This document shows, piece after piece, positions 48,257-55,932 of a stretch of 64,000 nucleotides of DNA. The notes beneath the pieces were generated by a model. The model was not told where the DNA came from. It did no database searches and saw only the letters and a list, made by a program, of their open reading frames with translations. The translations under genes were made by a program, and so were the position numbers. This DNA is from Ferrimonas sp048263965 (lineage in GTDB: Bacteria; Pseudomonadota; Gammaproteobacteria; Enterobacterales; Shewanellaceae), in NCBI RefSeq assembly GCF_048263965.1, contig NZ_JBLXDO010000002.1, positions 186,001 to 250,000 on the forward strand, written 5' to 3'. Each line of letters begins with the position of its first letter. Positions within the stretch are counted from its first letter, which is position 1.

Positions 48257-49618
48257 ATGATTAAGCATCCCCCAAAATTCGATCCAAACTGGCCTCACGC
48301 GGTCAAAGGAAGTGAGCATGAAAGCCTCTACTGGAAGCTTTTTTCTCAGGTTGATAGTAAGGGACGTTACCTCCATTGGGATGAATATCGTCATAGATTC
48401 GATGCGAAGTTGAAGCCAACCATTGCTTGGTCTGTGGTGAAAAGTGCGCGCCAGCCTAGCAGGCAATTCCTGTACGAGTTACCAAACTCAACAGACAAGC
48501 GCTTCTTGTCTATAAATACTATTCCTTCAATTAATAGACGGTGTTCGTTTGTTGATAGATGGTGCTCTGGCCCTGCTTTTAACGCGATGATCAACTCAAT
48601 GGACGCGCTTCAATATCTTATCGAGGATTTGGACGAAGAAGAGTCTATTGCTTCGAGCCAGCTTGAAGGGGCAGCAACCACAAGAAAAGTAGCAAAGGAA
48701 ATGCTACAAACAAAGAGAGAACCAAGAAGCAAGGACGAAAAAATGATCCTTGGTAATTTCAAGATGATGAATTTCGTATGGGAGATGCGGAATGAAGATT
48801 TAAATTTAAATTTGATTAAACAATTACATGCGATCGGCACGGAAGACATCGATGACGAGCACTACTTCCCAGGTGAATTTAGAAAGTCGAACGACGTTGT
48901 TGTAACAGATTATGACGACAACATACTACATCAACCGCCAGATACAAAAGAGTTGAATTTTAGACTTAAGCTCATTTGTAACTTTGCCAATAAAAAGCAT
49001 CAAGAGCTAGATACCAACGAATACCTTCATCCTATGGTAAAAGCTATCGTGCTCCATTTCTGCATAGGATATGAGCACCCGTTTCATGATGGAAATGGCC
49101 GTGTAGCTAGGGCGCTTTACTATTGGTATCTGTTCAAATGTGGTTACAAATCATTCAGGTATATATCTATCTCTGCTCTGTTAAAGCAGGCTGATACAAA
49201 ATATGGCAAGTCATATCTATATACCGAGTCTGATGACCATGATTTAACATACTTTATCGATTACCAATGTCAGGTCATCGAAAGGGCTGTAAACAACTTT
49301 GTTTCCTTCGTACAGCGTTCAATTACTGAGAGACATCAGTTTGATCAGTGGATGTATGAGAGCAGACTAATGTCTGTATTAAATACACGTCAAAGTTTGA
49401 TTGTCTCAATGATTGCTTCAGGTAGACAGACTGTATTCGTTGTTAAAGAGCTCCAAGAAAGATTCTCTGTATCAAACAACACGACGAGAAATGACTTGGA
49501 GCAGCTTGCTGACTTAGGATTTCTAATTCGTCAAAGGCAGGGTAGAAGTGTTATCTACAGAGGTGAGCCCGGTTATAGTAAAATCAGGAAGATATGGGAC
49601 AAAGTGAAGTCTGATTAA
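48257..49618 (+). CDS. Fic family protein (probable AMP-transferase)
   Basis: This is a 453-residue protein. The Fic core motif EHPFHDGNGRVARALYYW contains the catalytic His and the ATP-binding GNGR loop. An N-terminal inhibitory helix motif SSQLEG (S-x-x-x-E-G) identifies a self-inhibited class II Fic. The C-terminal ~70 residues form a winged helix (VKELQERFSVSNNTTRNDLEQLADLGFL). It transfers AMP to target proteins in this family; the target is unknown. It is AT-rich cargo of the island. Confidence 0.85.
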   Translation: MIKHPPKFDPNWPHAVKGSEHESLYWKLFSQVDSKGRYLHWDEYRHRFDAKLKPTIAWSVVKSARQPSRQFLYELPNSTDKRFLSINTIPSINRRCSFVDRWCSGPAFNAMINSMDALQYLIEDLDEEESIASSQLEGAATTRKVAKEMLQTKREPRSKDEKMILGNFKMMNFVWEMRNEDLNLNLIKQLHAIGTEDIDDEHYFPGEFRKSNDVVVTDYDDNILHQPPDTKELNFRLKLICNFANKKHQELDTNEYLHPMVKAIVLHFCIGYEHPFHDGNGRVARALYYWYLFKCGYKSFRYISISALLKQADTKYGKSYLYTESDDHDLTYFIDYQCQVIERAVNNFVSFVQRSITERHQFDQWMYESRLMSVLNTRQSLIVSMIASGRQTVFVVKELQERFSVSNNTTRNDLEQLADLGFLIRQRQGRSVIYRGEPGYSKIRKIWDKVKSD

Positions 49619-49625
49619 CCTCATT

Positions 49626-49661
49626 GTCTGCGCAGATACCCAGCGAGGGTTCTGCGCAGAC
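49626..49661 (+). terminator. Long hairpin after the Fic gene
   Basis: GTCTGCGCAGA and TCTGCGCAGAC form a perfect 11-bp stem with a 14-base loop; no clean T-run follows. Confidence 0.5.
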
Positions 49662-49744
49662 AAGTAACTTTTACCAATCACACATCTTATTCAGCAATGA
49701 CCCCATAGCTTCTTCAAAAAAAGTTTCTTATTTCCTCCATAAGA

Positions 49745-49811
49745 AAATCTAGCCAGGGGGGCGGTACTTAGGCTAAGGGCCCTAGGGATTTGACCCGCCC
49801 CCGGGGTATTA
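49745..49811. repeat. Repeat family B, copy 1
   Basis: A ~67-bp segment beginning AATCTAGCCAGGGG and ending CGCCCCCGGGGTA. It aligns over its length with 51508-51577 at roughly two-thirds identity, sharing GCCCTAG, GATT and the GC-rich end. Confidence 0.5.
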
Positions 49812-50007
49812 AGAACGACAGCCGCCAAACCTCAAACCACCACCAGGCGCACGGCGGGCCTAAGCCTTACCCATGCCACCCTAATAACTTTGCGAAGCGA
49901 TGGGGCCCCACTGAATGCTTCTGGTCAGAGCTGGCGACTCAGCAGAAAGTAGTGTAAAGCAACATCCAACTAACCAACATTCAGGCCTTTCATTGACCTG
50001 TTCTTTT

Positions 50008-50100
50008 CAGATGTGCGCTAGGTCCCCCCCCTCTAAACCCTCATAAGCCCCTTTTTCACCCTTTAGAGGGTTTAGAGGGGGGCTTACCCCCGCGTATTTG
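50008..50100 (+). repeat. Repeat family A, copy 1 (palindromic boundary element)
   Basis: It begins CAGATGTGCGCTAGG and ends CGCGTATTTG. Its core is a perfect 17-bp inverted repeat (CCCCCCTCTAAACCCTC at 50026-50042, complement at 50066-50082). A small hairpin with a T-run (CAGG...CCTG TTCTTTT) lies just before it, as before the other copies. Confidence 0.75.
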
Positions 50101-50878
50101 TTTATTTTCACAAGGAAAGAGACTACAGAACAAAATCAATTAAGTGATATATATCCACACCTCACTGGTTGCGAGGTCTTATGCGCAGGTTGCTCAGGTC
50201 CCGAGCCCAGGTGAATTCTGGGATCTTGGTTACCAGTGGTGGATCACTAGCAACCCAATAATTTCTCAATCTGCGCGATGCCGCGCCCCCACGACAAGGG
50301 GGAGGGGGTCGGAAGGACCCGCGACACACCCACTCAATGTCTGCCAACCACTAAGAAAGGAACCACAGAAAGATCTAACCATTGCCGGGCACCTTGCGAA
50401 TTCCTTTCTTTTTGCTCCGTCCCCTTTCTCACGATGTGCCTCCAGCCCATACCAGCTCTGACATTTAACAAATACCGCCAGCAAATCGAGAAAGGAGAAA
50501 GGACCAACTTTTCCCTACCTAAATGTCGGAATCCCCGAGGCACCAGACCCCATCTTGCGGCCTCGCGCCGGAAGGACCCAGGCGGAATCAAGGGAGGTGA
50601 TATAGGAAATGCCAACCTAGCGGCGCCGACAGCAGCCTGACAGGTTGATGTTTCTCAAGGATGAGGGAGGCGAGGAGGCAGGAACTGCGAACCCGAGGGG
50701 CGAAGCCTAACGATGAAACAACAACCACACCTGTGATGGCCTGGTATGTCGCCCTTTACCGCGCCGCCGCGCACCCACGAGGCTAACCAAACGAAGGGAC
50801 CCGCCCTGTACAACCTTATGGTTCCTTACTTACTGCCAAGGGTTTCACAACCAGTCAAAAACCATAAGCCTTTAGCCT

Positions 50879-51244
50879 TTAACCTTTAGCCTTAGCTACT
50901 GTCTCAGGATTCGCTGTGTAGACCAATTGCCCGAGCTCATATTCCATGACGTTTCCCAAAGTTAGCCACAGGCCACCCATATCGAACAGATCAATCTCTC
51001 CAGGGTGACTACTGACGAACTCCAGCGCCTTGCCTTTCCCCAGCAACACAAAACGATCTGATACCTCCACAGGTTTGTCTAAGGCTACCGCCAGGCTAGA
51101 ACATGAAGCATAAGGGCTTAAGACCTGTTCTGCGCTATCCCACACCTTCCCGGTTACACCTGCGTGGCCGGATAGTGCCCCTGCTGCGCCAACCGATGCC
51201 GCCGCCAACAACGACAGGCCAGCAATCCACTTGACTCCTCTCAT
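50879..51244 (-). CDS. Exported hypothetical protein
   Basis: This is a 121-residue protein. The N-terminus (MRGVKWIAGLSLLAAASVGAAGA) is a signal peptide or membrane anchor. The remainder is soluble (DSAEQVLSPYASCSSLAVALDKPVEVSDRFVLLGKG). It lies alone between repeats A1 and A2. No family is recognised. Confidence 0.6.
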   Translation of the reverse strand: MRGVKWIAGLSLLAAASVGAAGALSGHAGVTGKVWDSAEQVLSPYASCSSLAVALDKPVEVSDRFVLLGKGKALEFVSSHPGEIDLFDMGGLWLTLGNVMEYELGQLVYTANPETVAKAKG

Positions 51245-51320
51245 CCCCTATCCCTTTATAGTCCAATACCTTGAGGTCTTTGAGAGTACAAAACTCCAGC
51301 TATCGATGCCGGAGCTTTTT

Positions 51321-51412
51321 CTAGATATACGCTAGGCCCCCTCTCTAAACCCTCTAAAGTCCCTTTTTCGACCTTTAGAGGGTTTTGAGGGGTGCTTACC
51401 CCCGCGTATTTG
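51321..51412 (+). repeat. Repeat family A, copy 2 (palindromic boundary element)
   Basis: It shares with copies 1 and 3 the order ATACGCTAGG / CTCTAAACCCTC / CCCTTTTTCGACCTTTAGAGGGTT (given in parts) / GAGGGG / GCGTATTTG. A CTCC...GGAG hairpin and T-run precede it. Confidence 0.75.
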
Positions 51413-51507
51413 ATTTTTTCAATCGGTGTCCGCTTGCCTCCTAGCATCCAGGAGGACCGAGCGATTAACCATGGCTCCTCCCGGATCTTGAAATGGTCAT
51501 TGATAAA

Positions 51508-51577
51508 GATCTAACCAGGGGTGGGCGATGCTGGAGTCAGGCGCCCTAGAGATTCGAGCCGCCGCCCCGGGTAATGG
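51508..51577. repeat. Repeat family B, copy 2
   Basis: It starts AGATCTAACCAGGGG and ends GCCGCCCCGGGTAA; it aligns with 49745-49811. Confidence 0.5.
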
Positions 51578-51705
51578 CAGTGAGACTCCCTCTACGCGCA
51601 ATTGCCTCACAGCTAGCATTGGGTTAGGTTCTAGAGGCTTAAGTATGATGAATCCTTATAAGGTCAAAATGACAAGAATTAACTTATCAATGAAGGCAGC
51701 TGGAT

Positions 51706-52122
51706 ATGAACAAAGCTGACTTGGAGGCGCTTACAGACACGCGAGTCGAAGATGCCCGAATACTTCTTCAACATGGAAGGTACCCGGGAGCCTACTATCT
51801 AGCAGGTTACGCCGTTGAATGCGCGCTAAAGGCTTGTATAGCTAAGCAAGTGAACCAATTCGACTTTCCAGACAAACAGCTGGCACAGAGATGTCACACT
51901 CATAAGCTCTCGGACCTACTAGGAACCGCAGGCCTGAAACAACGGCTAACTGAGCAAGAGCATGCCAACCCCGAGTTTGAGCTTAACTGGGCAGTAGTGA
52001 AAGACTGGGCAGAGACCTCAAGATACGAAGCAACTATTGGTGAAAGAAAAGCATCGGATCTATATGATGCCGTCACCGCAGCAGATTCAGGAATTTTGGA
52101 ATGGCTGAAACAGTACTGGTAA
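51706..52122 (+). CDS. HEPN domain protein
   Basis: This is a 138-residue protein with a HEPN helical fold: ARILLQHGRYPGAYYLAGYAVECALKACIAK is the typical first half, followed by HTHKLSDLLG and a C-terminal amphipathic helix. Many HEPN proteins are RNases paired with an antidote; a canonical R-x4-6-H pair is not obvious, so catalysis is uncertain. It overlaps the next gene by 22 bp, forming a two-gene unit. Confidence 0.75.
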   Translation: MNKADLEALTDTRVEDARILLQHGRYPGAYYLAGYAVECALKACIAKQVNQFDFPDKQLAQRCHTHKLSDLLGTAGLKQRLTEQEHANPEFELNWAVVKDWAETSRYEATIGERKASDLYDAVTAADSGILEWLKQYW

Positions 52123-52505
52123 GCACTTCACTATCAGATAATATGGTGAAAGCCGGAGCCCAGCTCATACGGCGCCTAGATGAATCGAACGCACAAGTAT
52201 CGAGTTCATTCTGGTTCTATCTCTCTGAAGAAAGAGCTTGGAAGCTAATCATTGCCTCCCAACTGGTAGACGATGAGGGGCCACGCTCCTTCTACAAGAG
52301 AATTGTGGACGCTAACAAACTAGCGATTGATGATGAGAAGACCATTTCTCTGAACGATATCGGTGTTTATGGCCCGACCAACAATATCGTTCAACTCTTG
52401 AGGTTTGCTATTCATACCGGCGATGGGATTTCTGACGTCAGATTTTCTAGAAACACCATCAATGGGCTGTTCATTGAAGATGCCCATATCTATAGATCTA
52501 CTTAG
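52101..52505 (+). CDS. Partner of the HEPN protein, unknown family
   Basis: This is a 134-residue protein. VSSSFWFYLSEERAWKLIIASQLVDDEGPRSFYKRIVDA is its most characteristic part. It has no membrane segment. Translation is coupled to the HEPN gene through a 22-bp overlap. The pair is likely a toxin-antitoxin-like or nucleic-acid-acting unit, by inference from gene order. Confidence 0.65.
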   Translation: MAETVLVSTSLSDNMVKAGAQLIRRLDESNAQVSSSFWFYLSEERAWKLIIASQLVDDEGPRSFYKRIVDANKLAIDDEKTISLNDIGVYGPTNNIVQLLRFAIHTGDGISDVRFSRNTINGLFIEDAHIYRST

Positions 52506-52517
52506 GGACATTCTTAT

Positions 52518-52802
52518 TCAAGTCGGCACGGCCAGAACACCCCATTCAGCCATGATCTGATCGACAGTCATGTGCTTTTCACTGGCAGTCTTGATGGCAT
52601 GCGCCTCTTTGGACAGAAAGGTGAAGGTGCCACCGAACTCGGAACCTCCTTTGCTCAGTGGCACTATGTGATCCACAGCGTAGCCGGGCACATAGCAGCC
52701 GTTGCGCTTCAGCTCATACTGGCATAGCCCCTTGGCATTGGCTTTAACCTGGGCCCGAATCTGGCGCCACTGGGGCGTGTTGTAGATACGCCAGCCGCCC
52801 AT
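52518..52802 (-). CDS. HNH endonuclease (C-terminal frame)
   Basis: This is a 94-residue protein with an HNH-type core: CQYELKRNGCYVPGYAVDHIVPLSKGG followed by FLSKEAHAIKTASE. AAGGA lies 8 bases upstream of the ATG, so it can be translated by itself. Family members usually have an N-terminal Cys-rich part, which here lies in another frame directly upstream (52709-52939). Either the two are separate proteins or a frameshift has split one gene. Confidence 0.7.
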   Translation of the reverse strand: MGGWRIYNTPQWRQIRAQVKANAKGLCQYELKRNGCYVPGYAVDHIVPLSKGGSEFGGTFTFLSKEAHAIKTASEKHMTVDQIMAEWGVLAVPT

Positions 52803-52939
52803 GCGCGGGTTTCCTTATCATGGAATGACCGCCAGTTACTGGCCTTGGCCGGGGCACATACTTCACAGTACCCATGGCGTTCTCTGGACTTTCCTCGACA
52901 GCCTTGTGTACGGCAGGCCCTAGGGGTGCATGGTGGCAT
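52709..52939 (-). pseudogene. Cys-rich N-terminal part of the HNH endonuclease in another frame
   Basis: A frame starting MPPCTPRACRTQGCRGKSRERHGYCEVCAPAK shows the zinc-ribbon N-terminus normally fused to phage HNH nucleases. After about residue 50 it runs out of register (RAWAAGVSTTRPSG), where the correct continuation GGWRIYNTPQWRQIR lies in the frame of the downstream gene. This points to a frameshift near 52800-52815 or to overlapping genes. Confidence 0.5.
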
Positions 52940-52980
52940 TGTTGCTTCTCCTTCTCAGGCTTGTATCAGCCCGATTTTTC

Positions 52981-53071
52981 CAGATATGCGCTAGGCACCA
53001 CCCCCTCTAAACCCTCAAAAGCCCCTTTTTCGACCTTTAGAGGGTTTTGAGGGGTGGTAACCCTATGCGTT
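52981..53071 (+). repeat. Repeat family A, copy 3 (palindromic boundary element)
   Basis: CAGATATGCGCTAGG...CCCCCTCTAAACCCTC...GAGGGTTTTGAGGGG...ATGCG. A GGCT...AGCC hairpin with a T-run precedes it. The stop codon of the DUF3987 gene lies inside its right edge. Confidence 0.75.
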
Positions 53072-54955
53072 TCTGAGATTTCTGTTCCAGCGATAGAGGG
53101 TGGATGGTCGGCCACCCTGGCGGCTCAAACTCTCCACCAGGTAACCATGCTCCACCAGCTCACAGAGAGAGGCTTTAGCCGCTTCCGTCTTGCTGAGCCC
53201 GGCCCAGCCCTTCTGTTTCACGTCCTTCACCCTGAACGGTTCTGGTAGCTTGTCACGGCGATCCAATATCAACTTAGCTCCCGCCACTTCCGGTGCCCGA
53301 GCCTCGGAGTAGATGCGGGCCGCGTGTGTCTCCAGATACTCCACCCAACGCACCGCCAGCCGGGCCGACTCTCCGGTTACTCTCTCTCCTGGCCCATGGG
53401 TCACTAAGTTGATGATCAGTGCCAGGGCTGGCATCAGTGATCCGTACTTCACTAAGTGACTTTCCATGGCCGGATGAATATCCGGAGACGCGCACCGACT
53501 AGATAGCTCCCTGTGCCACTGGTTAAACACCGCCTGGCCATCGTCATCAAAGCGGATCCCCACCTGTTCCCCGTATTCATCAAGAGTAGGAGGCGGCAGA
53601 TCCGCGGCTCTACGAAAGGCGTGAATAGCTTCATCCTTGGCGGCTTTACTCGGTGGCCGGTCCTCTCCTTCCGATACCCGGGCATCGGGGTACACCGCCA
53701 GCTGTAGCCGTTGAACAAATCCATCATCCCCGGCGCCCTGGCTAACCGCATTGGCAATGTATGGGGCAAACTTCGCAGGTTGGATACCACCGATCACCGA
53801 CAATGTAGCTGACTCAATAACGGTGGTTCCCCGTCCGATTCGGTCATAAGTGAAAGAGCTGTTCCCGTTATAGGCCTCCAAGTAGAAAGCCCGGTCCCCC
53901 TGACGGTCCTCTCTCTCCATGCTAACCAACCATCCGGTTAACTCGTCCCGCTCCAGTAGTAGGCCATTAGGGTTTTCGTTCATCAATTCCCCCAGCTTCT
54001 CTACGGTCGCATCATTCACCAGATAACGCCGGGGCTTAGGAACGGCAACGGCCTGAGCCTTGATAGTCCGCAACTTGCGCTCAGCCTCCTCGATGGCGCC
54101 ATGGTCATCACCAGCCGCGGCTTTATCGAGTGCCTTCTCTGCGGCCTTGGCCAGCGCTTCATACTTGCGGCGCTCAACCTCGTAAGCGATCCGCTCCTCC
54201 TCCCACTGCTTGGCCGCCTCCGCCGCTATTGCTTTGAGTGGCCGCAATGCTTCAGCCATGGCTGGGCTTTTCTTTGTCGAGGGGCGCCCAATCAATGCCC
54301 CCCACAGGTTAGGAGTGACCGCCCAGCTATCCAAGCGCTTAGGCTTAATGGTTGCTTGATTGCCGATCACCGACCCTAGAGCCACCATCACCGCAACACC
54401 AATGAAGTCAGGAGGACACCCGATACGCTCAGCGGCGTCTCTCACGTAGTCCGCCAGCCCGCCAGGCATCATCTGATAATCGAACGGCATCACCGGGGGT
54501 AATTCGGTGGCCAGGGGGGTGATCTCTGGCTCACCGCTGCTAGATGCCTTCTGTATGGCGTCTATCTCAGTTAGTGCCTCAGACGCTGCCAGCTCATCAC
54601 CACGGCCCTTAGCCTCCGAGAACTGGCGCAATGCCTTTTGAGTCCTGCGGAACTCGGATTTGCGTTTAACCAAACTCACATAGTGGGGGCAATTCGCCGT
54701 AGAAGGCGTGTTCCGCTGAATGTCTGAAAGGTAGGCCACGCCGCCACTCGCCTCTATCTGGCCATCCCGCTTTAGTTGATCTTCAACGGTCACCAGATCC
54801 GGCGCCGCTCCCCGGCCAGCAACCGCCAGCATTGCCCGGGCTATCGCTTGGTGTCCCGCGTCCTCAAAGTCAGCAGCATTCAAGGAAGCCAGGCAGCCGA
54901 TCTGGCCGGTGACCAGAACACTACCCAGGACGCTTTGCTCTGCCGCTTGGCTCAT
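53063..54955 (-). CDS. DnaB-N/DUF3987 replication protein (YfjI-like)
   Basis: This is a 630-residue protein. Residues ~1-100 resemble the DnaB helicase N-terminal domain (EQSVLGSVLVTGQIGCLASLNAADF...HQAIARAMLAVAGRGAAPD, VTVEDQLKRDG). The rest is DUF3987: VGVAVMVALGSVIGNQATIKP, the degenerate P-loop IGRPSTKKSP, GLLLERDELTGWLVSME and GAGDDGFVQRLQ. DUF3987 proteins act in replication of satellites and plasmids. It is the likely replication initiator/helicase of the island. It overlaps the upstream gene by 4 bp. Confidence 0.82.
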   Translation of the reverse strand: MSQAAEQSVLGSVLVTGQIGCLASLNAADFEDAGHQAIARAMLAVAGRGAAPDLVTVEDQLKRDGQIEASGGVAYLSDIQRNTPSTANCPHYVSLVKRKSEFRRTQKALRQFSEAKGRGDELAASEALTEIDAIQKASSSGEPEITPLATELPPVMPFDYQMMPGGLADYVRDAAERIGCPPDFIGVAVMVALGSVIGNQATIKPKRLDSWAVTPNLWGALIGRPSTKKSPAMAEALRPLKAIAAEAAKQWEEERIAYEVERRKYEALAKAAEKALDKAAAGDDHGAIEEAERKLRTIKAQAVAVPKPRRYLVNDATVEKLGELMNENPNGLLLERDELTGWLVSMEREDRQGDRAFYLEAYNGNSSFTYDRIGRGTTVIESATLSVIGGIQPAKFAPYIANAVSQGAGDDGFVQRLQLAVYPDARVSEGEDRPPSKAAKDEAIHAFRRAADLPPPTLDEYGEQVGIRFDDDGQAVFNQWHRELSSRCASPDIHPAMESHLVKYGSLMPALALIINLVTHGPGERVTGESARLAVRWVEYLETHAARIYSEARAPEVAGAKLILDRRDKLPEPFRVKDVKQKGWAGLSKTEAAKASLCELVEHGYLVESLSRQGGRPSTLYRWNRNLRNA

Positions 54956-55272
54956 ACCCTGCCCCCTCTTTGCTTGATCAGGTGTGCGAGGTTATCGCCG
55001 GCATCACCGACACCCTGGGACAGCTCCCCAAGGATCCGCATTAATGACCCCACATTTAGGCAAAGCGCAGGAGGTAACCCTTCAGGGGCGTCCCCCATTC
55101 CCGCATGCTCTACCAGCTCGCCGAGCGTCTGAATACTCAGGGCGATATTTTCCCGGGCATCACAGGCCGTTTCATAGGCCCGCTCCAGCTCTGGCCTGGT
55201 CATTGGGTGCCCGGCATTGGATAAGCCCATAGGGAAGGTGTCGATCAGGTCGCGCAGATAGGTCTTAGTCAT
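54952..55272 (-). CDS. Hypothetical island protein
   Basis: This is a 106-residue, mostly helical protein (LERAYETACDARENIALSIQTLGELVEHAG) between the replication protein and the small upstream gene, overlapping both by a few bases. It is likely co-expressed with the replication gene. No family is recognised. Confidence 0.6.
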   Translation of the reverse strand: MTKTYLRDLIDTFPMGLSNAGHPMTRPELERAYETACDARENIALSIQTLGELVEHAGMGDAPEGLPPALCLNVGSLMRILGELSQGVGDAGDNLAHLIKQRGGRV

Positions 55273-55498
55273 GGTGCCCCCCTTTCAGTTCGGAGGTGGC
55301 CGCCAGCTGGCGGACCTGCTGAGCACGACAACGGAGAGAGGAGATCACCCCTTTGGTGTATGCCGCTTTGCGGGGGTAGCGCCCCAGCCAAACTAGGCCG
55401 GCCTCTGTACGAGTGTAGAAATCTCGGGTGAGCCTGGCTGGCTTGCCAACAAAGACACCTGGTACGGCGTTCAATGGTGTAACATTAGGCTTAGACAT
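55265..55498 (-). CDS. Small basic island protein
   Basis: This is a 77-residue protein (MSKPNVTPLNAVPGVFVGKPARLTRDFYTRTEAGLVWLG; basic C-terminus). The ATG at 55498 follows GGAG by 8 bases. It is the first gene of the replication operon, divergent from the small regulator at 55635. It is probably DNA-binding or an adaptor; no family is recognised. Confidence 0.6.
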   Translation of the reverse strand: MSKPNVTPLNAVPGVFVGKPARLTRDFYTRTEAGLVWLGRYPRKAAYTKGVISSLRCRAQQVRQLAATSELKGGHHD

Positions 55499-55588
55499 TG
55501 CTGATACTCCAATATCAGTGATTGTTAGGCCCCTGGTTGGTGTTGGCGCACCTCCGGGGGCTGCTTGTTTTCGGTTGCCACAAAGGAT

Positions 55589-55636
55589 ATTGTGTACCAC
55601 AACCTCGGTCACATCATTCATATTGTGGTACACAAT
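55589..55636. promoter_or_regulatory. 14-bp inverted repeat operator between divergent island operons
   Basis: ATTGTGTACCACAA (55589-55602) and TTGTGGTACACAAT (55623-55636) are perfect inverted repeats with a 20-bp spacer. The second arm overlaps the ATG of the regulator at 55635. Confidence 0.7.
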
Positions 55637-55835
55637 GTCAAGCAAGAAAGATCCCAACGAATACACACAGTTCAAAATGCGCTTATCTGATTCTGAGAAG
55701 GCAAAGTTGATGGAGGCTGCCCGAGCGGACGGCTTTACCCGAGCAGGAAAACCGGCTTTGGCTACCTGGCTAAAATCCCTGGCACAGCAGCGCATCGATA
55801 CCCTGAAGGCAGAGGGGAAGCTACCCAGCGAATAG
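55635..55835 (+). CDS. Small Arc-like regulator of the island
   Basis: This is a 66-residue protein. YTQFKMRLSDSEKAKLMEAARADG has the strand-helix start of ribbon-helix-helix repressors; a basic C-terminal helix follows. Its start codon is part of a 14-bp inverted repeat, so autoregulation and control of the divergent replication operon are likely. It is the only plus-strand gene in this part of the island. Confidence 0.65.
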   Translation: MSSKKDPNEYTQFKMRLSDSEKAKLMEAARADGFTRAGKPALATWLKSLAQQRIDTLKAEGKLPSE

Positions 55836-55932
55836 GCTATGCTCCCCAGAATAGTCATCCTCCATTGGAGGCCCATCCTCAAATTGAGGCCCGGCCCCCA
55901 CTGGGAGATGGGGAAGAATCTACCAATAGCTG

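Larger units (their letters stand above)
49662..50878. other. 1.2-kb non-coding stretch with repeats A1 and B1
   Basis: No reading frame here has a plausible start, codon use and protein character. It holds repeat B1 (49745-49811) and repeat A1 (50008-50100). The part from 50270 to 50720 is purine-rich and GC-skewed (GGGGGAGGGGGTCGG, GGAGGCGAGGAGG), and could encode a structured RNA or an origin. Confidence 0.4.
51245..51705. other. Intergenic segment with repeats A2 and B2
   Basis: This is 461 bp between the exported-protein gene and the HEPN gene. It contains repeat A2 (51321-51412) and repeat B2 (51508-51577). A short open frame across A2 on the minus strand is not credible because it is built from the repeat. 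Confidence 0.5.

Noticed and set aside
50278..50640. A 120-codon frame in the island gap
   Set aside because: Composition is Arg/Pro/Thr-rich without hydrophobic core or ribosome-binding site; an opposite-strand frame of similar quality overlaps it.
51256..51447. A 63-codon minus-strand frame
   Set aside because: It is formed by repeat A2 and its flanks.
50008..53071. Integron attC sites
   Set aside because: No GTTRRRY/RYYYAAC core pairs could be found at the outer arms and there is no integron-type integrase; the similarity is limited to being palindromic.
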